From positions 1 to 38,034 of the forward strand of contig JAFGQV010000176.1 in assembly GCA_016935475.1 (NCBI GenBank): a stretch of 38,034 bases of DNA, given 5' to 3'. Shown piece after piece: positions 8,877 to 17,999 of the stretch (position 1 is the first letter of the stretch; the number at the start of each line of letters is the position of its first letter). Both the position numbers and the translations under genes were made by a program. The DNA comes from Methanosarcinaceae archaeon (GTDB taxonomy: Archaea; Halobacteriota; Methanosarcinia; Methanosarcinales; Methanosarcinaceae). The notes beneath the pieces were generated by a model. The model was not told where the DNA came from, ran no database searches, and saw only the letters and a program-made list of their open reading frames with translations.

Positions 8877-9545
8877 ATGATTGAGACCAGTGGATTGTCA
8901 AAATATTATACGTTCGGCTCAGGAGGTCGGATTACAGCCCTAAATGATGTGAGCATAACGATCTCAGGTGGTGAGTTCGTTTCCATTGTCGGTCCGTCAG
9001 GGTCTGGCAAGTCCACGCTGCTCAATATAATCGGATGCCTGGACCAGCCGAGCACGGGTGATATCTATCTGGACAATGCAAGGCTGGATTACGGAAATGC
9101 TGCAAGTCTGGTCCAGCTGCGCAGGCATACAATAGGTTTTGTCTTCCAGGCGTTCAACCTTATTTCAAGCATGAACGCAATGGAGAATGTTGCCTATCCC
9201 ATGTATTTTAACAGGGTTCCTAAGCCTCAGAGGGAAAAGAGGTCGCTGGAATTATTAGAATCAATGGGTTTGGGAGAGCGGGCGTTGCATCTTCCCTCCG
9301 AGTTGTCAGGTGGTGAGCAGCAGAGGGTTGCCATAGCCCGGGCACTTGTAAACAACCCCCGGATTATCCTGGCAGACGAACCGACCGGTAACATTGATTC
9401 AAAGAACGGTAAAAAGATAATCGAGCTCATGAAACAGGTAAACAGGGATCAGGGGATTACGTTTCTTGTTGTCACACATGACATGAAAATGGCTGAAAAT
9501 GCCAGCAGGGTGATAAAAATGGTGGATGGTGAGATTGTTGATTGA
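8877..9545 (+). CDS. ABC transporter ATP-binding protein (MacB/LolD type)
   Basis: An ATPase subunit of about 222 residues in the MacB/LolD/FtsE branch, pairing with the FtsX-like permease encoded next. Motifs are Walker A GPSGSGKST (about 39-47), Q-loop FQAFNL, signature LSGGEQQRVAIARAL (about 143-157), Walker B IILADEPTGNID, and the H-loop in VTHDMKMAE. The 'ADEPTGNID' form is typical of this branch. AGGTGATC at 8859-8866 is a perfect archaeal ribosome-binding site. It could serve a TTG at 8871 or the ATG at 8877. The ATG gives MIETSGLSKYY, the usual family start. MacB-type complexes are mechanotransmitters rather than classic channels, and usually act on extracytoplasmic proteins or small molecules. 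Confidence 0.93.
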   Translation: MIETSGLSKYYTFGSGGRITALNDVSITISGGEFVSIVGPSGSGKSTLLNIIGCLDQPSTGDIYLDNARLDYGNAASLVQLRRHTIGFVFQAFNLISSMNAMENVAYPMYFNRVPKPQREKRSLELLESMGLGERALHLPSELSGGEQQRVAIARALVNNPRIILADEPTGNIDSKNGKKIIELMKQVNRDQGITFLVVTHDMKMAENASRVIKMVDGEIVD

Positions 9546-10719
9546 AGATTTCTCAATGGCTTTCAGGCAGTTACGCATGAAGAAAGCCAGGACCTTCCTC
9601 ATCCTGCTGGGAATATCGATAGGAGTTGCGGCTGTGGTGGGAGTTGCGTCCCTCGGGGAAGGTATACGTGTAAATGCTGTGGAAGAGATCCAGCGGTCAC
9701 ATGACCTGACATTGATCGAGGTATCACCCGGGCTCAGCAGCGGGAACCTTGTCCTGATAACGGAAGCAAAGGTGGATGCCATCAAGGATTACGGAGTGGC
9801 GGTCTCACCATATGTCAGTGATGCGTACGTCACCACGAATAAGACATATTTTGAGGTCATCGGCATCTCACAGGATTACCTGGATGTGAAAGGTCTTGAG
9901 ATTGATACCGGTGCCGTTTTTGAGGACGGAACACGCCAGATGGTTCTGGGAAGCGATATAGGAGAGAAATTTGAAAAAATCGAAGGTGCCGGGATTGGCG
10001 ATGTTATAGAGGCACAATACAGGTCATACGGAGAAGATGGCAGGTCCGTTGATAAGGACACGAACTTTGGTCTTGTGGGTGTGTTGAAACCCACGGGCAC
10101 CGATGCAGATGACCGTGTTTTCATTGATATCAATACTGCACTGGAACTTGATGAGAAGGACGTGTATGACGGAATTACAGTGAAGGTCGACAGGTCCGAC
10201 CAGGCGACGGCTGCAAGGGCTGCCATTGAGAGGCTCGGACTGTCCTGTTACAGTGCACAGGACGAAATCGATTCGGTCAACAAGATAATGAACGGTGTGA
10301 CCCTTGTCCTCGCCTTCTTCTCAGGCATATCCCTGATAGTGGGCGGACTCATGATCATTAACACGATGGTGGTCTCGGTATACGAGCGGACACGGGAGAT
10401 CGGGATTGCAAAAGCCACGGGTGCATCGGAGTTCGATGTCATCAGGATGTTCCTGTCCGAGTGCATCATAATAGGTATAGTTGGGGGGATACTGGGTGAC
10501 GTTCTCGGGATACTCTTTTCCCTGATGATAGATGGTGTCGGGAAGCCCATCCTGGTGGCAAAGCTGGGGATAAGTAATTTCGAGCACCTGACTGCAATCA
10601 ATATTGAAATACTGGTGGCAGGGTTTTTGGTATCATTGATCATATCCGTGATATCAGGGATCTATCCTGCATGGAGGGCTGCAAAGCTGGATCCTGTCAG
10701 GGCTTTGAGACAACTGTGA
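9526..10719 (+). CDS. FtsX/MacB-like ABC transporter permease
   Basis: A 397-residue permease overlapping the ATPase gene by 20 bp. It shows the family plan: a first membrane helix near the N-terminus (about residues 20-42), a large extracytoplasmic MacB-type core (about 45-255), and three C-terminal helices forming the FtsX domain (about 265-395). The latter ends in the typical YPAWRAAKLDPVRALRQL. The start is uncertain: ATG 9526 is used here, while TTG 9538 has a better-spaced GGTGAG. Its location between DUF3344 genes suggests that the transporter serves the DUF3344 surface proteins or their ligand. This is inference from operon structure only. Confidence 0.9.
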   Translation: MVRLLIEDFSMAFRQLRMKKARTFLILLGISIGVAAVVGVASLGEGIRVNAVEEIQRSHDLTLIEVSPGLSSGNLVLITEAKVDAIKDYGVAVSPYVSDAYVTTNKTYFEVIGISQDYLDVKGLEIDTGAVFEDGTRQMVLGSDIGEKFEKIEGAGIGDVIEAQYRSYGEDGRSVDKDTNFGLVGVLKPTGTDADDRVFIDINTALELDEKDVYDGITVKVDRSDQATAARAAIERLGLSCYSAQDEIDSVNKIMNGVTLVLAFFSGISLIVGGLMIINTMVVSVYERTREIGIAKATGASEFDVIRMFLSECIIIGIVGGILGDVLGILFSLMIDGVGKPILVAKLGISNFEHLTAINIEILVAGFLVSLIISVISGIYPAWRAAKLDPVRALRQL

Positions 10720-10725
10720 GTGGTG

Positions 10726-11661
10726 ATGAATATCAAAAAAAGTATTATAGCAATCCCAGTGATTATCGGTATCATGCTGGTCCTGTCCATGTTCCCGCCT
10801 ACCGGTGGGTGGCAGGGTGACGGGACCCCCCTCTATACGATCGCGGAGGGCGTCGTTGATGGCGGGGTATATGTGGATGGAGGTCACGGTTACACATATG
10901 AGAATCCCTATGTCGCGTATTTCGAGGTTCCTGAAGGGGCGGTGAACTATGCAAGACTCTACATACCGGTGTGGAACTATGATGACAGCGATACCATGGA
11001 AGTGACGGTCAATGGCAACATCATGGCGATACGGGAGGAACCTGACTATAACTCTGCATGGGGTGTTGCAGGATATTGCTGTAACGTCACAGGACTCGTA
11101 CATTCCGGGATGAACGAAGTATCGGTTAACTCGGACAATCCGGGCGGAGGTCCCTACGGCGTCGCTCTTGTTGCAGTGTATGAATACTCTTCCATGCCTC
11201 CTGTCAGGTTCTGGATAAACGAGGGGAATTATGCCCTGGCGTATACGAACAGGAAAGATACGACCACTACCACATTCAGTAACAGTATTCCCGGCAAGAA
11301 TGCCACCCTGCACACATTGCTGGTTGCAGGTACGGAAGGAGAGGTCGACGAACTTTACCTTGGGTCGGAGCTGATCGGCAGGGACGTCGGACGTTCTGCC
11401 ACCGGGAAATATTTTGACTTGCACAGTTTCGAAATTACCGTGAAAGAACCCGAAACCACACTCAGGTTCGAACGTGGGGACGAAGGTTATATTCACCCCA
11501 TCATTGCAGTACTCGTTTCAGGATCCGACACTGACAGGGAATATATGGAAATCCATGAGCAGCGCTCAGTTAATGGCAACAGTGTCCCGGTATCCGTGAT
11601 AGCTGTTTGCCTGATAACACTGGCAGCCATACTGCTAAAGTTTAGGAGGGGCCGGTCATGA
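10726..11661 (+). CDS. DUF3344 surface protein, C-terminally anchored
   Basis: A protein of about 311 residues. The ATG at 10726 (MNIKKSIIAIP) is preferred to an in-frame GTG at 10720 that abuts the permease stop. It has an N-terminal signal segment, one DUF3344 domain (about 30-265) of the YVDGGHG subtype, and the C-terminal HPIIAVL motif. The second GHG motif seen in related copies is absent (GYCCNVTG occupies its place). The C-terminus has a hydrophobic segment followed by KFRRGRS, an ordinary stop-transfer anchor without a clear PGF motif. The stop overlaps the next start (ATGA, 11658-11661), tying this surface protein to the S-component-like gene. Confidence 0.77.
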   Translation: MNIKKSIIAIPVIIGIMLVLSMFPPTGGWQGDGTPLYTIAEGVVDGGVYVDGGHGYTYENPYVAYFEVPEGAVNYARLYIPVWNYDDSDTMEVTVNGNIMAIREEPDYNSAWGVAGYCCNVTGLVHSGMNEVSVNSDNPGGGPYGVALVAVYEYSSMPPVRFWINEGNYALAYTNRKDTTTTTFSNSIPGKNATLHTLLVAGTEGEVDELYLGSELIGRDVGRSATGKYFDLHSFEITVKEPETTLRFERGDEGYIHPIIAVLVSGSDTDREYMEIHEQRSVNGNSVPVSVIAVCLITLAAILLKFRRGRS

Positions 11662-12755
11662 GATATGCCACGATCATAGCGTTGTTGATAATCTCGATTT
11701 TGCTGGTTCCGGTGTCCGTATCGGTTGAAGGTAATACAATCACCGCTGAAAATACCGCCCCTGACCAGGCATTAACGGTTACCATGGACATTCCCCTTAA
11801 CAAGGATATGGCTGTGGATGTGCTCGTAGCCGGACATTCATGGGAAAGGGCAAGAATAAATATAGAGAACAATGCAGATGAAACCCTGACCAATGTTTAT
11901 GTGAAGGTGGAAGTGCCTGAATACGTGGAGATAAGCATACCTACCCAGCCTGTCAGTATCGAACAGACCGATCAGGCAATAACGGCAACCATCGGTGATA
12001 TTGAACCGCATGGGCTGGTCACCATCCTGCTGGATGTAAAACCCCCGGGATCGATCGAGTTCAAGAAGGATGTGGTGTTTTCCATCACTGCAACCCATGA
12101 TACCGGCGAACTTGTCAGTGCACACCAGGTCAGGATCATACCTCCGCCTTCATGGGTGACATATCTCACAATCCTGGCAAGTCTGTTGCTGTTTATCGGC
12201 ATCATCGCCGCAGTAAAACGTTTTGGAATACTTGAGACGTTCACAACGGTCGACCTTATAACGATAGCACTCATCGCCGCTCTTATCGCTGTTGTTTTCA
12301 GGTACTTCAGCAAGCTGGTAAACCTTGGATGGTTTGACGGACTGGTCATTGCGATACCAACCGTAGCACTGATGATAGTGGCACTGCAGATGGTCAGGAA
12401 ACCCGGTACTGCCACTCTGTTGTTCACAGTCGTGCTGCTCATAAGCATGGTGATATGGGGTTCACACATCATGTGGCTGGGATTCTACCTGCTTGAAGGT
12501 GTTACCGTTGATCTTCTTGTGCTGCTGTTCAAAATGGACTACGCAGACAGGCGGCTCACCGCGGTAATTTACGGCGTCGCCAGAAGCGCAACTGCAACCC
12601 TGGTATTTTACATGCTGTTCGCACCTGTGGAGTGGAAGATCTACTATGCTACCTGGTACATCCTGCTCCAGCTTGGTATTGCCTGTTCCGGCGGTCTGAT
12701 CGGCGGTCTTCTGGGATACGAAACCGCCGTGAAAATGAGTGGAGCCCGGCTCTAG
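11658..12755 (+). CDS. ECF transporter S-component-like membrane protein with extracytoplasmic beta-sandwich
   Basis: A 365-residue protein. It has a signal/anchor segment (1-22) and an extracytoplasmic beta-sandwich of the NEW3/CARDB-like kind (about 45-160). One extra membrane helix follows (about 166-186), then about six helices (195-360). The membrane part starts FTTVDLITIALIAALIAVVF and includes MVRKPGTATLLFT (245-257) and a GxxxxLLEG segment, which resembles the YkoE-type S components of energy-coupling factor importers. The A and T subunits expected of such a transporter are the next two genes. Typical S components are only about 180-200 residues with no outer domain, so the extra domain is unusual. 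It might dock DUF3344 proteins. The start overlaps the DUF3344 gene by 4 bp and a good AGGAGG site lies upstream. The substrate is unknown. Confidence 0.68.
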   Translation: MRYATIIALLIISILLVPVSVSVEGNTITAENTAPDQALTVTMDIPLNKDMAVDVLVAGHSWERARINIENNADETLTNVYVKVEVPEYVEISIPTQPVSIEQTDQAITATIGDIEPHGLVTILLDVKPPGSIEFKKDVVFSITATHDTGELVSAHQVRIIPPPSWVTYLTILASLLLFIGIIAAVKRFGILETFTTVDLITIALIAALIAVVFRYFSKLVNLGWFDGLVIAIPTVALMIVALQMVRKPGTATLLFTVVLLISMVIWGSHIMWLGFYLLEGVTVDLLVLLFKMDYADRRLTAVIYGVARSATATLVFYMLFAPVEWKIYYATWYILLQLGIACSGGLIGGLLGYETAVKMSGARL

Positions 12756-12797
12756 GTTCTACTTTTGATGCCTCTGGAAGGTTTTGTTTATTGATTG

Positions 12798-12820
12798 TAT
12801 ATAATCTGTAAGATTATGTA
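12798..12820. terminator. Hairpin between convergent genes
   Basis: ATAATCT-gta-AGATTAT (12801-12817) is a perfect stem, extendable to ten pairs with one G-U. A second, weaker stem AAATCC/GGATTT at 12829-12851 follows. Both lie in the 128 bp between the convergent S-component and ECF ATPase genes, where a two-sided terminator would be expected. Confidence 0.45.
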
Positions 12821-12883
12821 CTCCAAGTAAATCCGACCGGAGGGTGGATTTTCTTGTAATGGTGAGGATGCGGCAGAATTGTC

Positions 12884-14626
12884 CTACAATGCCACATCAT
12901 TTGTTTCCAGATAGCGCTTAAACTCATCCACTGTCAGCATTACAGGAACATCGATCCCTTTTTTTCTGAGGTCAAGAGATAGCCTGGTGATAACCGGAGA
13001 TTCGATACATGTTTCCTGCAGTTCCTCTGTCATGGAGAACACATCACGTGTTGAGCCGTTAAGGAATATCTCCCCTTTTTTCATTACAATCGTCCTGTCT
13101 GCATACTCGGCTGCAATGTTCATGTCATGGGTTATCAGGATCACTGTTTTGCCAAGGTTGTTAAGTTCTTTTATCTGGTGCAGGAATTTATTCACATGCC
13201 CCCGGTCCTGACCGGTTGTTGGCTCATCCAGTACAAGGAGGTCAGGTTCCATGGCAAGAATGGATGCAACTGCCAGACGCTGGCGTTGTCCCCGTGACAG
13301 TGAGTGCGGATGCCTGTTACCGTATCCTTCAAGTTCCATCATTTCCAATGCTGCTTTGACCCGCTTATCCATCTCATCTTTGCTCACCCCAACGTTCTTC
13401 AGCCCGAACCTGATCTCTTCCATAACATTATCAGTGAATATCTGGTCATCCGGGTTCTGGAACAGATAACCCACACGCTGTGCCAGCTCGGCGGTTGACA
13501 GGTTGCTTATGTCTTTCCCGTCGATGAGAATCCTTCCCCTGCATGGTTTTAGCAGACCTATCAGATGGTTGCTGAGGATTGTTTTTCCGGCACCGTTATG
13601 TCCGATCAATGCCACGAACTCTCCGTGATTTACCTGTAAATTGATGTCCTTCAATCCGCTTGATCCGTCTTCATGATCATGCCACATTTTTTCGATAACG
13701 ACATGGGGGATTGTTGCCGGCGGAACGATGTCATTTTCAATAGAAGAGCTGCATGAGGAATCCTTTAATAACCCTGTCAGGAATTCCAGCATTGGTTCAT
13801 AGGTAGATGGTGCCTTAAGACCATACTTTGTTCTCAGGACATGGGATACCTCTGTAATCTGTGGAGGATATATACCGTTTCTTTTAAGGTGGTCATGCTC
13901 CTGTTCGAAGATATTGCAGGGATTCCCATCAAGTGATATCCTGCCGTTTTCCATTACGATCATGCGGTCTGCGAGTTTTATGACCTCATCGATCTTGTGT
14001 TCGATCAGGATTATGGTCATGTTCTTTTCCCTGTTCAGCCGTTTGATGATGTCCAGCACTTCTTTAGTGCCCACAGGGTCAAGGTCTGACGTAGGCTCGT
14101 CGAGGACGAGTATATCAGGCTCCATTGCAAGGTTTCCCCCAATCGCAGTTCGCTGCTTTTCTCCACCCGAGAGCGTGAAGATAAAATGATCTTGAAGATC
14201 CTCCATTCGAACTGCTTTTAGCGAGGAATCTACACGTTTGAGAATATCCTGTTTGTCAAGACCCAGATTCTCAGGTCCGAAAGCGACATCTTCACCAACT
14301 GTCAGGGAGAACAGTTGTGTGCCAGGGTTCTGGAATACCATTCCTACATGTAAGGCAATTTGATTGACTTTTTTCCCGCCGGTATCTTTTCCATTAAGCA
14401 CTATGTTCCCTTGCAGGTCGCCCCCTGCTACTTCAGGGATTAACCTGTTCAGGCACCGGACAAGAGTGGTTTTTCCACAACCGCTCGGTCCCACAAGCAG
14501 TATGAACTCCCCTGGCTCGATATTCAGGTTCACATCCTTGATAGACGGTGAATCAGAGTGTGGATAATAATAAGTGAGGTCTTTGATATGTAACCGGATG
14601 TTCTCCCGATCTTTTTGTTTGCCCAT
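12884..14626 (-). CDS. ECF transporter ATPase, fused A-A' subunits
   Basis: 580 residues containing two complete ABC ATPase domains in one chain, as in many archaeal and actinobacterial ECF transporters. Domain 1 has Walker A GPSGCGKTT (46-54), signature LSGGEKQR (152-159) and Walker B ILVLDEPTSDLD (172-183). Domain 2 has GHNGAGKT (342-349), LSRGQRQR (443-450) and LLVLDEPTTGQD (463-474). The second signature has R in place of the usual G, which is common in this family. It drives import together with EcfT, encoded divergently, and an S component, most simply the protein at 11658-12755. The stop is TAG. A GGAG site lies nine bases before the ATG. Confidence 0.93.
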   Translation of the reverse strand: MGKQKDRENIRLHIKDLTYYYPHSDSPSIKDVNLNIEPGEFILLVGPSGCGKTTLVRCLNRLIPEVAGGDLQGNIVLNGKDTGGKKVNQIALHVGMVFQNPGTQLFSLTVGEDVAFGPENLGLDKQDILKRVDSSLKAVRMEDLQDHFIFTLSGGEKQRTAIGGNLAMEPDILVLDEPTSDLDPVGTKEVLDIIKRLNREKNMTIILIEHKIDEVIKLADRMIVMENGRISLDGNPCNIFEQEHDHLKRNGIYPPQITEVSHVLRTKYGLKAPSTYEPMLEFLTGLLKDSSCSSSIENDIVPPATIPHVVIEKMWHDHEDGSSGLKDINLQVNHGEFVALIGHNGAGKTILSNHLIGLLKPCRGRILIDGKDISNLSTAELAQRVGYLFQNPDDQIFTDNVMEEIRFGLKNVGVSKDEMDKRVKAALEMMELEGYGNRHPHSLSRGQRQRLAVASILAMEPDLLVLDEPTTGQDRGHVNKFLHQIKELNNLGKTVILITHDMNIAAEYADRTIVMKKGEIFLNGSTRDVFSMTEELQETCIESPVITRLSLDLRKKGIDVPVMLTVDEFKRYLETNDVAL

Positions 14627-14704
14627 TTGTATTTTCTCCAGCCGTAGTCCCGTGTTGCAGATGTTTTTTAGCGATTAATTTTATTTGCAATAAATGTATT
14701 CATA

Positions 14705-14744
14705 AATGATATCATTACAAAAGTAACAAATAGTTTGATTTGTT
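14705..14744. promoter_or_regulatory. Palindromes in the divergent ecfA/ecfT promoter region
   Basis: The 142 bp between the divergent ECF genes is AT-rich and holds AATGATATCATT (14705-14716, perfect palindrome). It also holds an inverted repeat AACAAAT-6 bp-ATTTGTT (14725-14744). Either could be an operator controlling one or both genes. No known regulator motif is recognised. Confidence 0.35.
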
Positions 14745-14768
14745 TTATTTTTTGTGTGAAGGTGATAC

Positions 14769-15635
14769 ATGTTGAGATGGTTGTTCCGTTATGAACAGAA
14801 AGATACTGTTATCCACAGGCTGGACCCGAGAGTGAAATTAGTGTGGCTGTTCGGATTGTCAATCCTGACAGTTGTGCTGGGTGTTCCATGGTTACTGGTC
14901 CTGCTCTTCCTCTCAACTCTGCCTTTCTGGTTCATGTTGGCTCCCTCAATAAGCAAAATCAGGGCAATGGTCTGGTTATTTGGCGCCATTGTGTTGGGGT
15001 TCGTTATATCGCAATCTCTGTTCTATTACTGGGCTGAAGAACCTTTCTTGACCATTGTACCGTCTACTTTTCCGGTTATTGGATATTTGACCGGGGGAAT
15101 CTGTCTTTATTCTGACGGTGCAATGTACGGTTTATTCCAGTCTTTCCGTTTCATGACCACTGTGAGTGCTGCAATGGTGGTGGTGGCTACCACCCATCCC
15201 AGTGAGTTAATCATTGCACTTGTCAGATTTTCCTGTCTAAAGGTAGGAAACCGCGAATACCATATTGGTCTTCCCTATGAGATTGCGTTCATGGTTTCCT
15301 CTGCGGTCAGTTTTGCCCCTTCTATGATAGAGGAATGTGCCATTATCGTAAATTCGATGAAAGCAAGGGGACTTGAACTGAAAGGCGGTATAAGTACAAA
15401 AATAAAGGCTTTGAGATACCTCTTTGTACCTATGGTCATTAACATCCTGCGGGGTGGCAGACAAATTGCGATTGCAGCTGATGCGAGAGGATTTCGTGCA
15501 ACTGCGAACAGGACCTATGTGAAAGAACTCAAGCTTAAAGGTAATGATTACGTTTTTCTTCTGTATACAGTTGTTTTCACGGTAACCGGACTGTATCTGA
15601 GTTTTATTGGTTTCGGGGGCACAGCCCCAATCTGA
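14769..15635 (+). CDS. ecfT: ECF transporter transmembrane subunit EcfT
   Basis: 288 residues of the CbiQ/EcfT family (PF02361), the scaffold linking the ECF ATPases to the S component. The N-terminus has the characteristic HRLDPRVKL element (about 17-25) just before the first membrane helix. The cytoplasmic coupling region carries two Ala-Arg-Gly motifs, KARGLELKG near residue 199 and DARGFRA near residue 239, which insert into the ATPase grooves in solved ECF structures. There are about five to six membrane helices. AAGGTGATAC immediately upstream is a strong ribosome-binding site. The CbiQ relationship alone does not identify cobalt as the substrate, because EcfT proteins serve many vitamins and metals. 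Confidence 0.92.
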   Translation: MLRWLFRYEQKDTVIHRLDPRVKLVWLFGLSILTVVLGVPWLLVLLFLSTLPFWFMLAPSISKIRAMVWLFGAIVLGFVISQSLFYYWAEEPFLTIVPSTFPVIGYLTGGICLYSDGAMYGLFQSFRFMTTVSAAMVVVATTHPSELIIALVRFSCLKVGNREYHIGLPYEIAFMVSSAVSFAPSMIEECAIIVNSMKARGLELKGGISTKIKALRYLFVPMVINILRGGRQIAIAADARGFRATANRTYVKELKLKGNDYVFLLYTVVFTVTGLYLSFIGFGGTAPI

Positions 15636-16259
15636 GCTCGATATTGAAATCATGAAAAAGCAGGTGTAAAAGACGTGTTGCACACATAACTCAAAACACA
15701 TGAAAAGAATATCCTTGCCTGGAAAATACCGAACGTTGAAACATATGACTGAAAGTGGATAATATTGAGGGAACATTCCCTCTACCACTTATGACCGTAC
15801 ATAACCTAACTAATTTTGCATGCCATGGCTTCAACTTTTTTTCCACTTAAAGGTTATCCTGTCAGCCGCTTTGTTGGTAAGATATATTTTTATTTTAGTA
15901 ACATGAAGTAAAATATATTCAGATATACAAGTAATCAGGGTTTTATGCAGATATAATTGAAGAGTGCCATTACGATCTATACTCTAATTTAAAGATGTAA
16001 CTGCGCACAATACCATGGATTCATTCAAGGTTATAACGTACGCTGGATTGGTGTAACCAAATCGTCATTATTATATTTATAATTGTTTTATGCCTCCTTT
16101 TCACAAAATAAGGGCAATTAGCCGAGAAAAATGGAAAGGAATATATATGCCTACTAAACTACATATTCTTCACATTAGGTGTTACAAATAGTTAAATTTG
16201 TAATACTTATTTTATCTAAAATTGATATTAATGTTATGAAGGGTGAACGGTGGTATGAT
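15636..16259. other. Long AT-rich intergenic region
   Basis: About 620 bp without a supported gene. It contains the hairpin at 15753-15790 and, near the right end, an archaeal promoter candidate for the next gene: purine-rich GAAAGGA followed by ATATATAT at 16141-16148. That would start transcription about 90 bp before the ATG at 16260. A few frames of under 20 codons are present and not believable. Confidence 0.45.
15753..15790. terminator. Two-tier inverted repeat downstream of ecfT
   Basis: The inner stem GAGGGAA-CA-TTCCCTC and the outer arms AAGTGG (15753-15758) / CCACTT (15785-15790) form a nested hairpin about 120 bp after the ecfT stop. There is no long T-run directly after it, so it may be a processing site, a structured RNA element or a protein-binding site rather than a terminator. 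Confidence 0.4.
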
Positions 16260-17951
16260 ATGGAACGGAAAATCGAAATCAATGTCCGAAAAATTATCTT
16301 ACTTTTTTTGATTACATTATTTTTTATTAGCGAAGGGCAGGCAGCCCAGAGCGTGGTATCCATTGGTGATGTCAGTGTGGAAAGCGGCAACGATGTCATT
16401 GCTACCATCATGATCAATGATATTACCAATTACGGGACAGCTACAATTGAAGTCACATATGATCCAGCCGTTGCAGTGGTCACTACCGTGGAAAGCACTT
16501 CTGATTCCACTGTCACTGTGGCGAATTACGACAACAGTGCCGGTAGTGTTATTATCTCGGCATGGAACATAGCTGGAGTAAGCGGCGACGTGGAGTTTGC
16601 AGGTGTCAAGTTCAATGCGGTTGGCAGTGGAGGAAGTTCGACACCCCTGACCCTTGAAGTTAACAGTCTCATTGATACTTCATACAACAATATAGCTTCA
16701 ACCACTGATGACGGTACCCTTTCCGTAATTGCATCCTCAGACTCAAGCAACGGGTACGACGGTGACAATCCCCTGACGATTTTTTCCCATGATACGTTCG
16801 CAGGTAACCTGACCTATACCACTGGCAGTAGCTATTACAGCGGCAAGCTATATACGAATGCTGAATATGAAGTTACTCATTCCGTTTCTATCCCGTCCGG
16901 TGCTACTGTAGAGTTTGCAAGGCTCTATGCCTACTGGACATGGAGTGCGCTAGGTTCAACCGGACGATATCCTGACCTGAAACTCGTTTTTGACGATGAT
17001 GAACTTACCCCGGATGCGGAATATAATGACAGCAAAGGGTTCGAACCTTATAACTATCCCGGGGGAACATGGGCATATGATGTCACAGAATACATAACAG
17101 GGTCCGGAGATCATGAGACTTTGATCGTGAATACCGGACCTGATGGCAGTTACTTTGCAGTAAGTGGAGTTGGTCTGCTGGTGGTCTACAGCGATCCGGA
17201 TGGAGACGAGATGGAGTACTGGATAGCCGAAGGCTGTGATTACCTGTCATCCCAGGAGGAAGCGGGACTCACTCCTGAGGAATCCACCACAGAGACAGTG
17301 TTTTCCGGGTCAATCGACCCAACGGCAGTCGAAGAAGCCAGACTTACCACAGTGGTCCAGTCAGGAAACGATCCTGACGATATGCTGATGTTCAACTCCA
17401 AGAGCTGGACCGGAATATATGATGGTACACCCTATGCCGATCTGGATGTGGACGAGCAGGATGTACTGGATCACCTTGTTTATAACGATAATACTGTCAA
17501 AATGAGGGCAGTAGACGATTACATGGCGCCCTGCAACGCCTTTTTAGTGCTCAGGCACACATTGTCATCAGAGCCGACACCAACGCCAGCTCCGGCAGGT
17601 GGGGGTACGGTGTCCCTGACAGCCTATATCATCCCTGCAATATCCATCGAGGTCACCCCCTCGTCTGTCTATTTCGGTTCCCTCGGACCCGGGGAAATAA
17701 GTGCAAATCACGAGGTGCTCATCAAGAATAAAGGATCGAACACCATCGATGTGACATCAGAGGTTACAGATACTGCCCAGGACCTGTATGTCGACGGTCT
17801 GCAGATAAACAATGCAGGATGGTCAGTTTACGAGACACGGCTGAATCCAAGCGGCACGGTAAATGCTGATCTGAGGCTCAAGGTTCCTGTTGATTATGCC
17901 GGTGTAGGAGAAAAAGAAGGGAAACTGATGTTCTGGGCACAGCAGGTATAA
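16260..17951 (+). CDS. Cohesin-DUF3344 surface protein
   Basis: 563 residues from the ATG at 16260 (MERKIEINVRK). The frame is open further upstream, but this start is the one followed directly by a signal peptide. Domains are a cohesin (about 28-158, with the typical VSIGDVSVESGNDV, EVTYDP, SGDVEFAGVKF and STPLTLEV), a DUF3344 of the second subtype (about 162-440, with SYYSGKLYTNAEYEV, YAYWTWSALG and EYWIAEGCDYL), a Thr/Pro linker (PTPTPAPAGGG), and a C-terminal beta-sandwich of about 110 residues starting ISIEVTPSSVYFGSL and ending LMFWAQQV. There is no hydrophobic tail. Cohesins bind dockerins, and two dockerin-bearing proteins are encoded immediately downstream. It probably displays or recruits them at the cell surface. 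Confidence 0.8.
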   Translation: MERKIEINVRKIILLFLITLFFISEGQAAQSVVSIGDVSVESGNDVIATIMINDITNYGTATIEVTYDPAVAVVTTVESTSDSTVTVANYDNSAGSVIISAWNIAGVSGDVEFAGVKFNAVGSGGSSTPLTLEVNSLIDTSYNNIASTTDDGTLSVIASSDSSNGYDGDNPLTIFSHDTFAGNLTYTTGSSYYSGKLYTNAEYEVTHSVSIPSGATVEFARLYAYWTWSALGSTGRYPDLKLVFDDDELTPDAEYNDSKGFEPYNYPGGTWAYDVTEYITGSGDHETLIVNTGPDGSYFAVSGVGLLVVYSDPDGDEMEYWIAEGCDYLSSQEEAGLTPEESTTETVFSGSIDPTAVEEARLTTVVQSGNDPDDMLMFNSKSWTGIYDGTPYADLDVDEQDVLDHLVYNDNTVKMRAVDDYMAPCNAFLVLRHTLSSEPTPTPAPAGGGTVSLTAYIIPAISIEVTPSSVYFGSLGPGEISANHEVLIKNKGSNTIDVTSEVTDTAQDLYVDGLQINNAGWSVYETRLNPSGTVNADLRLKVPVDYAGVGEKEGKLMFWAQQV

Positions 17952-17999
17952 TGATTACTGAATACTAACTGGATAAACATATATATGAGGTGAGGTGGA

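Noticed and set aside
12753-12886. Pyrrolysine read-through of the TAG stops at 12753-12755 and 12884-12886
   Set aside because: Translation past these TAGs gives only short, non-protein-like tails (12 and about 31 codons), so they look like ordinary stops.
14769-15635. Calling the ECF system a cobalt transporter (CbiMNQO)
   Set aside because: No CbiM or CbiN is present; EcfT/CbiQ and the A-A' ATPase are shared by many vitamin and metal transporters, so the substrate is left open.
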